Assembly: GCF_014648255.1 (NCBI RefSeq)
Contig: NZ_BMQT01000007.1
Coordinates: 151,706 to 215,705, forward strand
Length of the DNA stretch: 64,000 nt
Reading direction: 5' to 3'
Origin: Nocardioides albus
GTDB taxonomy: Bacteria; Actinomycetota; Actinomycetes; Propionibacteriales; Nocardioidaceae
The notes under the pieces were generated by a model. That model saw only the letters and a list, made by a program, of their open reading frames with translations, ran no database searches and had not been told where the DNA came from. Position 1 is the stretch's first letter, and each line of letters starts with the position of its first letter. Below are positions 15,073 to 22,946 of this stretch, one piece after another. Position numbers and translations under genes: made by a program.

Positions 15073-16965
15073 GTGTCACAAATGGGTCCAGGTTTCGGTG
15101 CTTCCGGCGGGGCGATGGGCGGCGGCGGGATCATGCGCAACCTGCGTGCCGACCGGACGGTTCTCGAGCGCGGACTGCCCAAGGGCACCCTGAAACGGGT
15201 CGTCTCCTACGCGGGTCCCCACCGCGCCTTGCTCGGGGCGTTCTTGCTGTTCACGATCTTCGACGCCGCGCTGGTGGTCGTCACCCCGCTGCTGACCCAG
15301 CGGATCATCGACGACGGCGTGCTCCAGAAGAATGTCTCGCTGGTCGTCTGGCTGGCCGCCGCGATGGCGCTGGTGGCCGTGGTCGACATGGTCTTCGGGG
15401 TCGTCTCGGGATGGCTCTCGACGCGGATCGGTGAAGGACTGATCTTCGATCTGCGTACTCAGGTCTTCGGGCACGTCCAACGACAGTCGCTGGCCTTCTT
15501 CACCCGGGCGCAGACCGGCGCTCTGGTGAGCCGGCTCAACACCGACGTGCTCGGTGCCCAGCGGGCGTTCACCTCGACCCTGTCCAACAGCGTCTCCAAC
15601 CTGATCTCGGTGGTCGTGGTGGGCGCGGCGATGCTGGTGCTGTCGTGGCAGGTGACGCTGATGTGCGTCGCGCTGTTTCCGATCCTGTTCCTGACCTCGC
15701 GCTGGGTCGGGCGCCGGCTGGCCGGGCTGACCCGCGAGCAGATGGACGGCAACGCGGCGCTGGCGACCACGATGACGGAGCGGTTCAACGTCGGCGGGGC
15801 GCTGCTGCTGAAGCTCTTCGGCCGTCGCGAGGAGGAGGATGTCGCCTTCGCGCAGCGTGCCGATGTCGTACGCCGCCTGGGGATCCGGATCGCGCTGCTG
15901 ACCCGCATGTTCGGAGCCACGATGCAGCTGGTCCCGGCGCTGGCGACCGCGCTGGTCTACGGCGTCGGTGGCTGGATGGTGATCAACGGTGAGGTCACGC
16001 TCGGCACGCTCACCGCGCTCGGCCTGCTGCTGGTGAGGCTGCTGGGGCCGCTGCAGGCGCTCTCCAACGTACGCATCGACGTGATGACCGCGCTGGTCTC
16101 TTTCGATCGCGTCTTCGAGGTGCTCGACCTGCCCTCGCTGATCCAGGAGAAGCCGGGCGCGGCCGAGGTGCCCCGGGACGCGGCCTCGGTGCGGTTCCAC
16201 CACGTCGCCTTCACCTACCCGCGCGCCGACGAGGTCTCGCTCGCGTCTCTGGAGACCATCGCGCGGCCCGAGAGCCGCGAGGTGCGCGAGGTGCTGACCG
16301 ACATCGACTTCGCCGCCGAGCCGGGGGAGATGGTCGCCCTGGTCGGTCCCTCCGGTGCCGGGAAGTCGACGATCACCCATCTGATCGCCCGGCTCTACGA
16401 CGTACGCTCCGGGTCGGTCGAGGTCGGAGGTCTGGACGTGCGCGAGGTGACGCTGGAGTCGCTCGAGGCCGCCGTCGGCTACGTGACCCAGGACGCGCAC
16501 ATGTTCCACGACACCGTGCGGGGCAACCTGCTCTACGCCCGGCCCGGAGCCTCGGACGAGGACGTGTGGGCGGCGCTGGAGGCCGCCCAGATCGCGAGCG
16601 TGGTCAAGGCGCTCCCGGACGGTCTGGACACCGTCGTCGGTGACCGCGGCTACCGCCTCTCCGGCGGCGAGCGTCAGCGTCTCGCGATCGCCCGGCTGTT
16701 GCTGAAGGCCCCTCACATCGTGGTGCTCGACGAGGCCACCGCTCACCTCGACTCCGAGTCCGAGGCCGCGGTGCAGACCGCCCTGGACGCCGCCCTGGCC
16801 GGCCGCACCTCCATCGTCATCGCCCACCGGCTCTCGACGATCCGCGCCGCCGACCGCATCCTCGTCATCGAGGCCGGCCGGGTCGTCGAGTCCGGCACCC
16901 ACGAGTCGCTGCTCGCCGACGGCGGTCTCTACGCGGAGCTCTACGAGACCCAGTTCCGCCGCTGA
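15073..16965 (+). CDS. ABC exporter half-transporter (multidrug/lipid type)
   Basis: 630 residues with a type IV ABC transmembrane domain (six helices, about residues 45-330) fused to one ATPase domain (about 365-625). Walker A 'GPSGAGKST', Q-loop 'VTQDAHMF', signature 'LSGGERQRLAIAR' and Walker B 'IVVLDEATAHLD' are all intact, with the switch His in 'VIAHRLSTI'. It would work as a homodimer exporting drugs or lipids. No partner half-transporter gene is next to it. The N-terminal 25 residues are Gly/Met-rich and unconserved. Confidence 0.92.
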   Translation: MSQMGPGFGASGGAMGGGGIMRNLRADRTVLERGLPKGTLKRVVSYAGPHRALLGAFLLFTIFDAALVVVTPLLTQRIIDDGVLQKNVSLVVWLAAAMALVAVVDMVFGVVSGWLSTRIGEGLIFDLRTQVFGHVQRQSLAFFTRAQTGALVSRLNTDVLGAQRAFTSTLSNSVSNLISVVVVGAAMLVLSWQVTLMCVALFPILFLTSRWVGRRLAGLTREQMDGNAALATTMTERFNVGGALLLKLFGRREEEDVAFAQRADVVRRLGIRIALLTRMFGATMQLVPALATALVYGVGGWMVINGEVTLGTLTALGLLLVRLLGPLQALSNVRIDVMTALVSFDRVFEVLDLPSLIQEKPGAAEVPRDAASVRFHHVAFTYPRADEVSLASLETIARPESREVREVLTDIDFAAEPGEMVALVGPSGAGKSTITHLIARLYDVRSGSVEVGGLDVREVTLESLEAAVGYVTQDAHMFHDTVRGNLLYARPGASDEDVWAALEAAQIASVVKALPDGLDTVVGDRGYRLSGGERQRLAIARLLLKAPHIVVLDEATAHLDSESEAAVQTALDAALAGRTSIVIAHRLSTIRAADRILVIEAGRVVESGTHESLLADGGLYAELYETQFRR

Positions 16966-16970
16966 CGGGA

Positions 16971-17861
16971 TCAGCTCTTCCCGCTGCGCTCTTTCTCGTA
17001 CGCAGCCTGGTAGGCCGCCTTCACGGCCTGCTTCTGGGCGAGCTTGGCGGCCTTCGCGCGGGCGCGCTCGTCGAGTTGGTCATCGTCGCCGGCGGCGTCA
17101 TCGGAATGCACGACTGGGTCGTCCCGGCGTTGCGTACGCCGTTCGTCATACATCAGGTAGAAGAACCCAGCGAGGGCGAGGACGCCGAAGAACCACCACT
17201 GCAGGCCGTAGAAGAAGTGGGGGCCGTTGTCGAGCTCGGGGAGGTCGGCCTGGCGCAGCTGGGTGGCGGGCTCGGGGGACTCGGTGTCGAGGTGGAGCCA
17301 GCCGGTCAGCAGCTCCTCGTCGACGACCTCGGCGACCTGGTCCGAGGAGAGTGCGCGGGTGGCATGGTAGCCGTCGACCTGGGCGACGTCGGTGGAGTCG
17401 CCGGTGCCGTCGGCGCGCACCCAGCCCGTGATCGTGACCTCGCCTTCCGGCGGAGCAGGGAGGTCGTCGAACTCGTCCTGCGAGTCGGTCTGGAGCCAGC
17501 CGCGATCGACGAGCACTGCAGTGCCGTCTGCGAGCACCAGCGGGACCACGACGTCGACGCCCTTGGCCTTCTCGGGGGTGCGGTAACGCCAGATGATCGT
17601 GTCGTCGACCGCGTACGTCCCGGTCGCGGTCACCCGTCGCCACTCGTCCTTCTCCGCGACGTCCGCGCCGGGAGCGAGCACGTCCGAGACGGGCACCGGC
17701 TCGGCGTGCTCGTTGGTGCGGACGATCTGGTTGCTGGCCTTGCGGTCCTCGAGACGATCGAACTGCCACTGGCCGAGCCACCACGTCCCATAGGCCAGGA
17801 CCAGCACGAACACCGTGAAACCGGCCCAGCGTCGGCTGAGCAGGAAACGGAACGAACTCAC
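16971..17861 (-). CDS. SURF1 family cytochrome oxidase assembly protein
   Basis: 296 residues. Two membrane helices (about 13-31 and 224-243) bracket a periplasmic-side domain with SURF1 features: 'GTWWLGQWQFDRLEDRK', 'VTATGTYAVDDTIIWRYR', 'VLVDRGWLQ' and 'NGPHFFYGLQWWFFGVLAL'. SURF1 helps insert heme a into the aa3-type oxidase. The C-terminus (about 245-296) is a charged, Ala/Lys-rich tail. The stop lies 6 bp from that of the exporter, so these genes are convergent with no room for a separate terminator. Confidence 0.93.
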   Translation of the reverse strand: MSSFRFLLSRRWAGFTVFVLVLAYGTWWLGQWQFDRLEDRKASNQIVRTNEHAEPVPVSDVLAPGADVAEKDEWRRVTATGTYAVDDTIIWRYRTPEKAKGVDVVVPLVLADGTAVLVDRGWLQTDSQDEFDDLPAPPEGEVTITGWVRADGTGDSTDVAQVDGYHATRALSSDQVAEVVDEELLTGWLHLDTESPEPATQLRQADLPELDNGPHFFYGLQWWFFGVLALAGFFYLMYDERRTQRRDDPVVHSDDAAGDDDQLDERARAKAAKLAQKQAVKAAYQAAYEKERSGKS

Positions 17862-17915
17862 CGTACGAGATTAACTGGAATGCGGTCATGGCTCACGATC
17901 CGGGTGGCGGCTGCC

Positions 17916-17921
17916 TAGACT
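17916..17921 (+). promoter_or_regulatory. -10 box TAGACT for moaA (leaderless)
   Basis: TAGACT ends 6 nt before the ATG at 17928. Confidence 0.55.
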
Positions 17922-17927
17922 GGTGTG

Positions 17928-18947
17928 ATGACGACCTCCCCGACAGATCAGGCCCAGCCGCGGCTAGTCGACCGGTTCGGCCGGGTCGCTACCGATCTGC
18001 GGGTCTCGCTGACCGACCGCTGCAACCTGCGGTGCACCTACTGCATGCCGCCGGAGGGACTCGACTGGATGCCCGGGGACGAGGTCCTCACCGATGACGA
18101 GGTGGTGCGGCTGATCGGCGTGGCCACGGGGCACCTCGGCGTCAAGGAGGTGCGGTTCACCGGTGGCGAGCCGCTGGTGCGCCGAGGCCTGGTCTCCATC
18201 GTCGCCCGCACCCGCGAGGTCGCTCCCGAGGCGGAGCTCTCGATCACGACGAACGCGCTGGGACTGGCCAGGATGGCCGAGACGCTCGCGGAGGCCGGGC
18301 TCGACCGGGTCAACGTGTCGCTCGACTCGATCCGGCGCGAGACGTTCGCCGACATCACCCGACGCGACCGGCTGGACGACGTGGTCGCCGGGCTGGAGGC
18401 CGCCGCCGAGGCCGGGCTGGGACCGATCAAGATCAACGCGGTCCTGCTGCGTGGGGTCAACGACGACCAGGCCGCCGAGCTGCTCGGCTGGTCGGTCGAG
18501 CGGGGCTACGAGCTGAGGTTCATCGAGCAGATGCCCCTCGACGCCCAGCACGGATGGTCGCGCGACAACATGGTCACCGCCGACGAGACCCTCGAGGCGC
18601 TCTCGGCCGTCTTCGACCTGACCCCGGCCGAAGAACCCCGAGGGAGCGCCCCTGCCGAGCTCTTCCATGTCGGCGGCACTGCGGCGAAGGTCGGCATCAT
18701 CGCCTCGGTCACCCGCCCGTTCTGCGGTGACTGCGACCGCGTACGCCTCACTGCCGACGGGCAGGTGCGCGACTGTCTGTTCGCGCGCACCGAGTCCGAT
18801 CTGCGTACGCCGCTGCGTGCCGGCGCCTCCGACGCCGACCTCGCCGGCCGGTGGGTCACTGCGATGGCCGGCAAGCGCGCCGGCCACGGCATCGACGACC
18901 TCGGCTTCCTGCAGCCCGACCGTCCCATGTCCGCCATCGGCGGCTGA
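17928..18947 (+). CDS. moaA: GTP 3',8-cyclase MoaA (molybdenum cofactor)
   Basis: 339 residues, a radical SAM enzyme that converts GTP to 3',8-cyclo-GTP in the first step of molybdopterin synthesis. The N-terminal cluster is bound by Cys32, Cys36 and Cys39 ('CNLRCTYC'), and the C-terminal substrate-binding cluster by Cys266, Cys269 and Cys283 ('CGDCDRVRL', 'VRDCLFA'). The protein ends in the Gly-Gly tail needed for activity. Other moa genes are not in this window. The stop is 5 bp from repeat array C. Confidence 0.97.
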   Translation: MTTSPTDQAQPRLVDRFGRVATDLRVSLTDRCNLRCTYCMPPEGLDWMPGDEVLTDDEVVRLIGVATGHLGVKEVRFTGGEPLVRRGLVSIVARTREVAPEAELSITTNALGLARMAETLAEAGLDRVNVSLDSIRRETFADITRRDRLDDVVAGLEAAAEAGLGPIKINAVLLRGVNDDQAAELLGWSVERGYELRFIEQMPLDAQHGWSRDNMVTADETLEALSAVFDLTPAEEPRGSAPAELFHVGGTAAKVGIIASVTRPFCGDCDRVRLTADGQVRDCLFARTESDLRTPLRAGASDADLAGRWVTAMAGKRAGHGIDDLGFLQPDRPMSAIGG

Positions 18948-18952
18948 CCACC

Positions 18953-19089
18953 AGCCGAGAAGTCACCCGCGTCGGCCGAGGCGTCATCCGCGTCGGCCGA
19001 GAAGTCACTGCCGTCGGCCGAGTTGGCAATCCCGTGACGTGTCGGTCGACGGGAGTGACGCCTCGGCCGACGGCAGTGACGCCTCGGCG
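18953..19089. repeat. 21-bp repeat array C between moaA and the nucleoside hydrolase
   Basis: Four direct units (18953-19036, core GGCCGAGAAGTCAC), an irregular centre containing GAGTTGGCAATCCCG, then two inverted units (19048-19089, core AGTGACGCCTCGGCC). It fills the whole gap between two convergent genes, leaving 5 and 3 bp. Confidence 0.92.
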
Positions 19090-19092
19090 GGG

Positions 19093-20031
19093 TCAGGATC
19101 CGACGCGGTCGAGGGCGTCGAGGACGAGATCCCAGTAGCCCTCGACGTCGAGGGTGAGGGCCACCTGCGCGTTGGGTGGCTCGTCGAGGCGCTCGTGAAG
19201 GTCGACGACGGTCGCTCCACGGGTCCAACGGCCCTCGGTCTCGGCGGCCACGAACGACTTCTGCCAGGTGATCAGCCCGGGGTCGATGAGGGCTGCGATG
19301 GTGCAGGGATCGTGGACCGGGGGAGCGGCGAAGTCGAAGACGTCGGAGTAGGTGCCACCGAAGAAGCCCATCAGGTCGGCGCACGCCCGCCCGACCGGAT
19401 TCTCCATGGCCCGCATCCGTGCGACGACGTCGGGCGTCGCCAGCGCCTGGTGGCTGAGGTTGAGCCCGACCATCCGGATCGGCAGGCCGCTGGTGAGGAC
19501 GATGTCGAGGGCTTCGGGGTCGGCATAGGCGTTGAACTCGGCCGCCGGGGTGGTGTTGCCGCGCTCGGTCGAGCCGCCCATGAAGACGATCTCGGCGATC
19601 TTCGGACCGACCTCGGGATTGTCGCGCAGCAGGCGGGCGATGTTGGTGATCGGTCCGGTGGCGACGACGGTGACGGGGTCGGGGGCGGCCAGGAGGGACG
19701 TACGCAGGAACTCGACCGCTCCGAGCGAAACCGGCGCAGCGAGCGGCTCGGGAAGGTCGGTCCCGTCGATCCCGGTCGCGCCGTGGATGAAGTCGCCGAT
19801 GTGGATCTCACCGGCCAGCGGCGCGGCGGCTCCGGTGGCGACCGGGACATCAGGCCGGTCCGCCAGCGCCAGGATCCGCTGGGCGTTGTAGGTCGCCTTC
19901 TCCACCCGGCAGTTGCCGAAGGTGGTGGTGATGCCGAGCAGGTCGATATGCGGGCTGCCCAGGGCCAACAGGATCGCGATGGCGTCGTCGTGGCCAGGGT
20001 CGCAGTCGAGGAGCACGGGCATCGGGTTCAT
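19093..20031 (-). CDS. Inosine-uridine preferring nucleoside hydrolase
   Basis: 312 residues. The calcium-binding N-terminal motif is 'LLDCDPGHDDAIA' (DxDxGxDD), with further family features 'GITTTFGN', 'VVATGPITNIA', 'IVFMGG' and the C-terminal 'PPVHDPCTIAAL', whose Asp completes the metal site. It cleaves the N-glycosidic bond of ribonucleosides to base and ribose in nucleoside salvage. ATG 20031 is preceded by GAGAGG at a good distance. Pyrimidine versus purine preference cannot be read from the sequence. Confidence 0.94.
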   Translation of the reverse strand: MNPMPVLLDCDPGHDDAIAILLALGSPHIDLLGITTTFGNCRVEKATYNAQRILALADRPDVPVATGAAAPLAGEIHIGDFIHGATGIDGTDLPEPLAAPVSLGAVEFLRTSLLAAPDPVTVVATGPITNIARLLRDNPEVGPKIAEIVFMGGSTERGNTTPAAEFNAYADPEALDIVLTSGLPIRMVGLNLSHQALATPDVVARMRAMENPVGRACADLMGFFGGTYSDVFDFAAPPVHDPCTIAALIDPGLITWQKSFVAAETEGRWTRGATVVDLHERLDEPPNAQVALTLDVEGYWDLVLDALDRVGS

Positions 20032-20055
20032 CGCACGACCTCTCGGAGACAACGG

Positions 20056-20250
20056 CTAGTGAGGTACGACGTCCTTGAGGAAGCCTCGCGCCCCCAGAAA
20101 GTCGCTCAGCGATTGCTTGTGCGTCTCGCACGCGAGCCAGATCTTACGCCGATCGGCCGTGTGGATCTTGGGATTGTTCCACTGCAGCTCCCAGGATCCG
20201 GCGTCCTGGCAGCCCTTGGCCGAGCACAGGTCGGAGTCGAGCGCGCCCAT
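20056..20250 (-). CDS. Small conserved actinobacterial protein, likely zinc binding
   Basis: 64 residues, no known function. It has 'CSAKGCQ' near the start and 'LACETHKQSL' later, so a CxxxxC...CxxH set could hold a zinc ion. It overlaps the DUF3099 gene by the ATGA junction at 20250 and is probably cotranslated with it. The combination of the two small genes next to fabG is familiar from other actinomycetes. Confidence 0.75.
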   Translation of the reverse strand: MGALDSDLCSAKGCQDAGSWELQWNNPKIHTADRRKIWLACETHKQSLSDFLGARGFLKDVVPH

Positions 20251-20573
20251 CAGAGCTCGCCCTTCTCGCGGAGCTGCTGCTCGCGCCCGCTGGTGAGCTG
20301 CCTCGGGCCGTAGGGGGAGTCCATCAGGTTCATCTCGTCGCTCTTGGTGTTGGTCGCATTGGCCATGACGACCGCGATGTAGGGCAGGATCAGCGCCCCC
20401 GCGATCAGGATCGGCCACAGCCAGCCGATGCCGGCCAGGCCGGCGATGACCGCACCGATGAAGCACAGCGAGCGGATCGACATCGAGATGGCATAGCGCT
20501 TCTGACGGACCGCGATGTCCTCGGCGCGGCTGCGGCCGGCGGTCGTGATCCTGATCGGTTGCGCCTTGGACAT
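20250..20573 (-). CDS. DUF3099 membrane protein
   Basis: 107 residues. Two membrane helices ('SLCFIGAVIAGLAGIGWLW' and 'PILIAGALILPYIAVVMAN') are preceded by a short basic N-terminus and followed by a polar tail with 'SPYGPRQLTSG'. DUF3099 is an actinobacterial family of unknown function. The ATG at 20573 lies in the 140-bp divergent region shared with fabG. Confidence 0.85.
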   Translation of the reverse strand: MSKAQPIRITTAGRSRAEDIAVRQKRYAISMSIRSLCFIGAVIAGLAGIGWLWPILIAGALILPYIAVVMANATNTKSDEMNLMDSPYGPRQLTSGREQQLREKGEL

Positions 20574-20676
20574 ACCGCCAGTCTAGGTCGTGGCCGATGG
20601 CGCGCGTCCGTTGGTGTGGTCCCGACAGGGGCGCTCCGAAGTACGTTGGAGGGTTCTCACAAGCAAAGCGACGGCA

Positions 20677-20706
20677 TTGGTCGTACGCCGAAGTAATCGC
20701 TACCGT
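20677..20706 (+). promoter_or_regulatory. fabG-fabI promoter, leaderless
   Basis: -35 TTGGTC (20677-20682), 18-nt spacer, -10 TACCGT (20701-20706), then 7 nt to the GTG at 20714. It rules out the longer in-frame starts upstream. Confidence 0.65.
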
Positions 20707-20713
20707 CGCGCCT

Positions 20714-21442
20714 GTGACTGACAGTGAAAACCCCACAACCAAGGCACCTCGCTCGGTGCTCGTGACCGGTGGCAGCCGTGGCATCGGCCGTGCGATCGCC
20801 GAGGCCTTCGTGGCCAACGGCGACCATGTGGCCGTGACCTCCCGCAAGGGCGGGGCCCCGGAGGGGGCTCTGGACCTGGTGTGCGACATCACCGACCCCG
20901 CCGCCGTCGACGAGGCGTACGCCGCGGCAGAGGCCGCTCACGGACCCGTCGAGGTCCTCGTCGCCAACGCCGGGATCACGAAGGACACCCTCGTGCTTCG
21001 GATGTCGGAGGAGGACTTCACCTCGGTGATCGACACCAACCTGACCGCCTCCTTCCGGCTCGCCAAGCGCGCCTCGAAGGGGATGCTCCGGTTGCGCCGC
21101 GGGCGGATCATCTTCATCTCCTCCGTCGTGGGGCTGATGGGCAACCCGGGCCAGGTCAACTACGCGGCGTCGAAGGCCGGGCTGGTCGGGATGGCCCGAT
21201 CGCTCGCGCGTGAGCTCGGCTCGCGGGGGATCACCGCGAACGTGGTCGCGCCGGGGTTCGTCGAGACCGAGATGACCGCGGTCCTCACCGATGAGCAGCA
21301 GAAGGCGATCACGGACCGGGTGCCGCTGGGTCGCTACGCGTCACCGGACGAGGTGGCTTCGGCTGTGACGTGGTTGGCTGATGCGGGTTATGTGACCGGG
21401 GCCGTGATCCCGGTCGACGGCGGACTTGGAATGGGGCACTGA
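20714..21442 (+). CDS. fabG: 3-oxoacyl-ACP reductase FabG (MabA-like)
   Basis: 242 residues, short-chain dehydrogenase. Cofactor motif 'VTGGSRGIGRAIAEAF', NAG in 'VLVANAGIT', and the catalytic Tyr150 and Lys154 in 'NYAASKAG' after the Ser of 'IFISSVVG'. It reduces 3-ketoacyl-ACP with NADPH in type II fatty acid synthesis. It is followed 2 bp later by fabI, the same order as mabA-inhA in mycobacteria. The GTG 20714 start is set by the leaderless promoter. Confidence 0.94.
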   Translation: MTDSENPTTKAPRSVLVTGGSRGIGRAIAEAFVANGDHVAVTSRKGGAPEGALDLVCDITDPAAVDEAYAAAEAAHGPVEVLVANAGITKDTLVLRMSEEDFTSVIDTNLTASFRLAKRASKGMLRLRRGRIIFISSVVGLMGNPGQVNYAASKAGLVGMARSLARELGSRGITANVVAPGFVETEMTAVLTDEQQKAITDRVPLGRYASPDEVASAVTWLADAGYVTGAVIPVDGGLGMGH

Positions 21443-21444
21443 TC

Positions 21445-22218
21445 ATGGGTTTGTTGGACGGCAAGACTGTTCTCGTCGCTGGGGTCACGATGGACTCCTC
21501 GATCGGCTTCGCGGTGGCCAAGGTCGCCCAGGAGCAGGGCGCCCGCGTCCTGATCTCCAACTTCGGGCGTGCGCTGTCGATCACCAAGCGGATCGCGAAG
21601 CGGCTCCCCGAGGAGCCGCCGGTCCTCGACCTCGACGTCACCAACCAGGAGCACCTCGACGGCCTCGCCGACGCGCTCCGTGCCGAGGGTGTCGAGCGGC
21701 TCGACGGGGTCGTGCACTCGATCGCGTACGGCAACCCCGAGACCCTCCTCGGCGGCAAGTTCCTCGACGGCCCCTGGGACGACGTCTCCCAGGCGGTCCA
21801 GGTCAGCGCTTACTCGCTGAAGTCCCTCGCGATGGCGACCCGGCCGCTGATGTCGGAGGGTTCGTCGATCGTGGGGCTGACCTTCGACGCGACGGTCGCC
21901 TGGCCGGCGTACGACTGGATGGGTGTCGCCAAGGCCGCGCTCGAGTCGACCTCGCGCTACCTCGCCCGTGATCTCGGTCCCGACGGGATCCGCTGCAACC
22001 TCGTCTCCGCGGGTCCGCTCAAGACCCTCGCCGCCAAGGCGATCCCGGGCTTCGAGGAGCTCGACGAGGGCTGGGGCAGCCGGGCGCCGCTCGGCTGGGA
22101 CAACACCGACCAAGGCCCGACCGCGAAGGCCGTCTGCGCGCTGATCTCGGACTTCTTCCCGGCGACCACCGGCGAGATCATCCATGTCGACGGGGGCTAT
22201 CACTCGCTGGGTGCGTGA
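21445..22218 (+). CDS. fabI: Enoyl-ACP reductase FabI (InhA-type)
   Basis: 257 residues. N-terminal 'KTVLVAGVTMDSSIGFAVAK' is the FabI/InhA-type NADH site, and the catalytic pair is Tyr156 and Lys163 in 'YDWMGVAKAAL' (YxxMxxxK, with the Phe-like position before). It reduces enoyl-ACP in the last step of chain elongation. InhA-type enzymes are the target of isoniazid-NAD and triclosan. It is in an operon with fabG. Confidence 0.95.
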   Translation: MGLLDGKTVLVAGVTMDSSIGFAVAKVAQEQGARVLISNFGRALSITKRIAKRLPEEPPVLDLDVTNQEHLDGLADALRAEGVERLDGVVHSIAYGNPETLLGGKFLDGPWDDVSQAVQVSAYSLKSLAMATRPLMSEGSSIVGLTFDATVAWPAYDWMGVAKAALESTSRYLARDLGPDGIRCNLVSAGPLKTLAAKAIPGFEELDEGWGSRAPLGWDNTDQGPTAKAVCALISDFFPATTGEIIHVDGGYHSLGA

Positions 22219-22223
22219 GGCCA

Positions 22224-22229
22224 TAGGGT
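22224..22229 (+). promoter_or_regulatory. -10 box TAGGGT for sixA (leaderless)
   Basis: TAGGGT ends 6 nt before the ATG at 22236, 5 bp after the fabI stop; sixA may have its own transcript besides read-through. Confidence 0.5.
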
Positions 22230-22235
22230 TGCCGC

Positions 22236-22742
22236 ATGCGGACCCTTGTCATCATGCGGCACGCCAAGGCCGAGACGTCGGCACCGACCGACTACGAGCG
22301 GCAGTTGACCGAGCGCGGCCATGCCGACGCGGTCGCAGCGGGGGCGTGGTTGGCCGAGCAGGGCGTGGTCCCGGACTACGTCCTGGTCTCGGCGGCCGAC
22401 CGCACCACCCAGACCTGGGAGGACGTCGCGCTCGGGGCGTCGTGGGACCTGACGCTGGCGGAGTACGACCAAGGTCTGTACGCCGCCAGCGCCTCCACCG
22501 CGCTCGACCTCGTCCGCAGGGTCGAGGACGGCCACTCGACGGTCGTCGTGATCGGTCACAACCCCACCATGTTCTCGCTGGTACAGCTCTTGGACAGCGG
22601 CGAGGGCGACGACGAGGCCGGCAACGAGCTCGCCCTCGGCTTCCCGACCGCTGCCGTCGCCGTACTCACCTACGACGGCGACTGGTCCGAGCTCGACGAG
22701 GCAGAGGCCTCCGTCACCGCCTTCCACGTCGCCCGCGCCTGA
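22236..22742 (+). CDS. sixA: SixA-like phosphohistidine phosphatase
   Basis: 168 residues of the histidine phosphatase superfamily. The active-site motif is 'VIMRHAKAE' (Arg8-His9), a second Arg is in 'VSAADRTTQTW' and the second catalytic His in 'VVIGHNPTM'. SixA enzymes remove phosphate from histidine residues of signalling proteins. The stop at 22742 is 1 bp from repeat array D. Confidence 0.87.
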   Translation: MRTLVIMRHAKAETSAPTDYERQLTERGHADAVAAGAWLAEQGVVPDYVLVSAADRTTQTWEDVALGASWDLTLAEYDQGLYAASASTALDLVRRVEDGHSTVVVIGHNPTMFSLVQLLDSGEGDDEAGNELALGFPTAAVAVLTYDGDWSELDEAEASVTAFHVARA

Positions 22743-22743
22743 C

Positions 22744-22942
22744 CGCCGAGGCGTCACTTCCGTCGGCCGAGAGGTCGCTTACGTCGGCCGAGGCGTCGCT
22801 TACGTCGGCCGAGGGGTCACTCGCTGCCATCTCGCCCGACGCGAGTGACGCTTCGGCCGACGCGAGTGACGCTTCGCCCGACGCGAGTGACGCTTCGGCC
22901 GACGCGAGTGACGCTTCGGCCGACGCGAGTGACGCTTCGGGA
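22744..22942. repeat. 21-bp repeat array D between sixA and serB
   Basis: Four direct units (22744-22827, core GGCCGAGGCGTCGCTTACG), a 10-bp centre, then five inverted units (22838-22942) that are almost identical, core GACGCGAGTGACGCTTCGG. It fills the convergent gap completely, 1 bp after the sixA stop and 4 bp before the serB stop. This is the longest and most regular array. Confidence 0.95.
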
Positions 22943-22946
22943 GGGC

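Noticed and set aside
22744..22942. Possible CRISPR array
   Set aside because: Units of 21 bp follow each other with no spacers, orientation flips in the middle and no cas genes are present.
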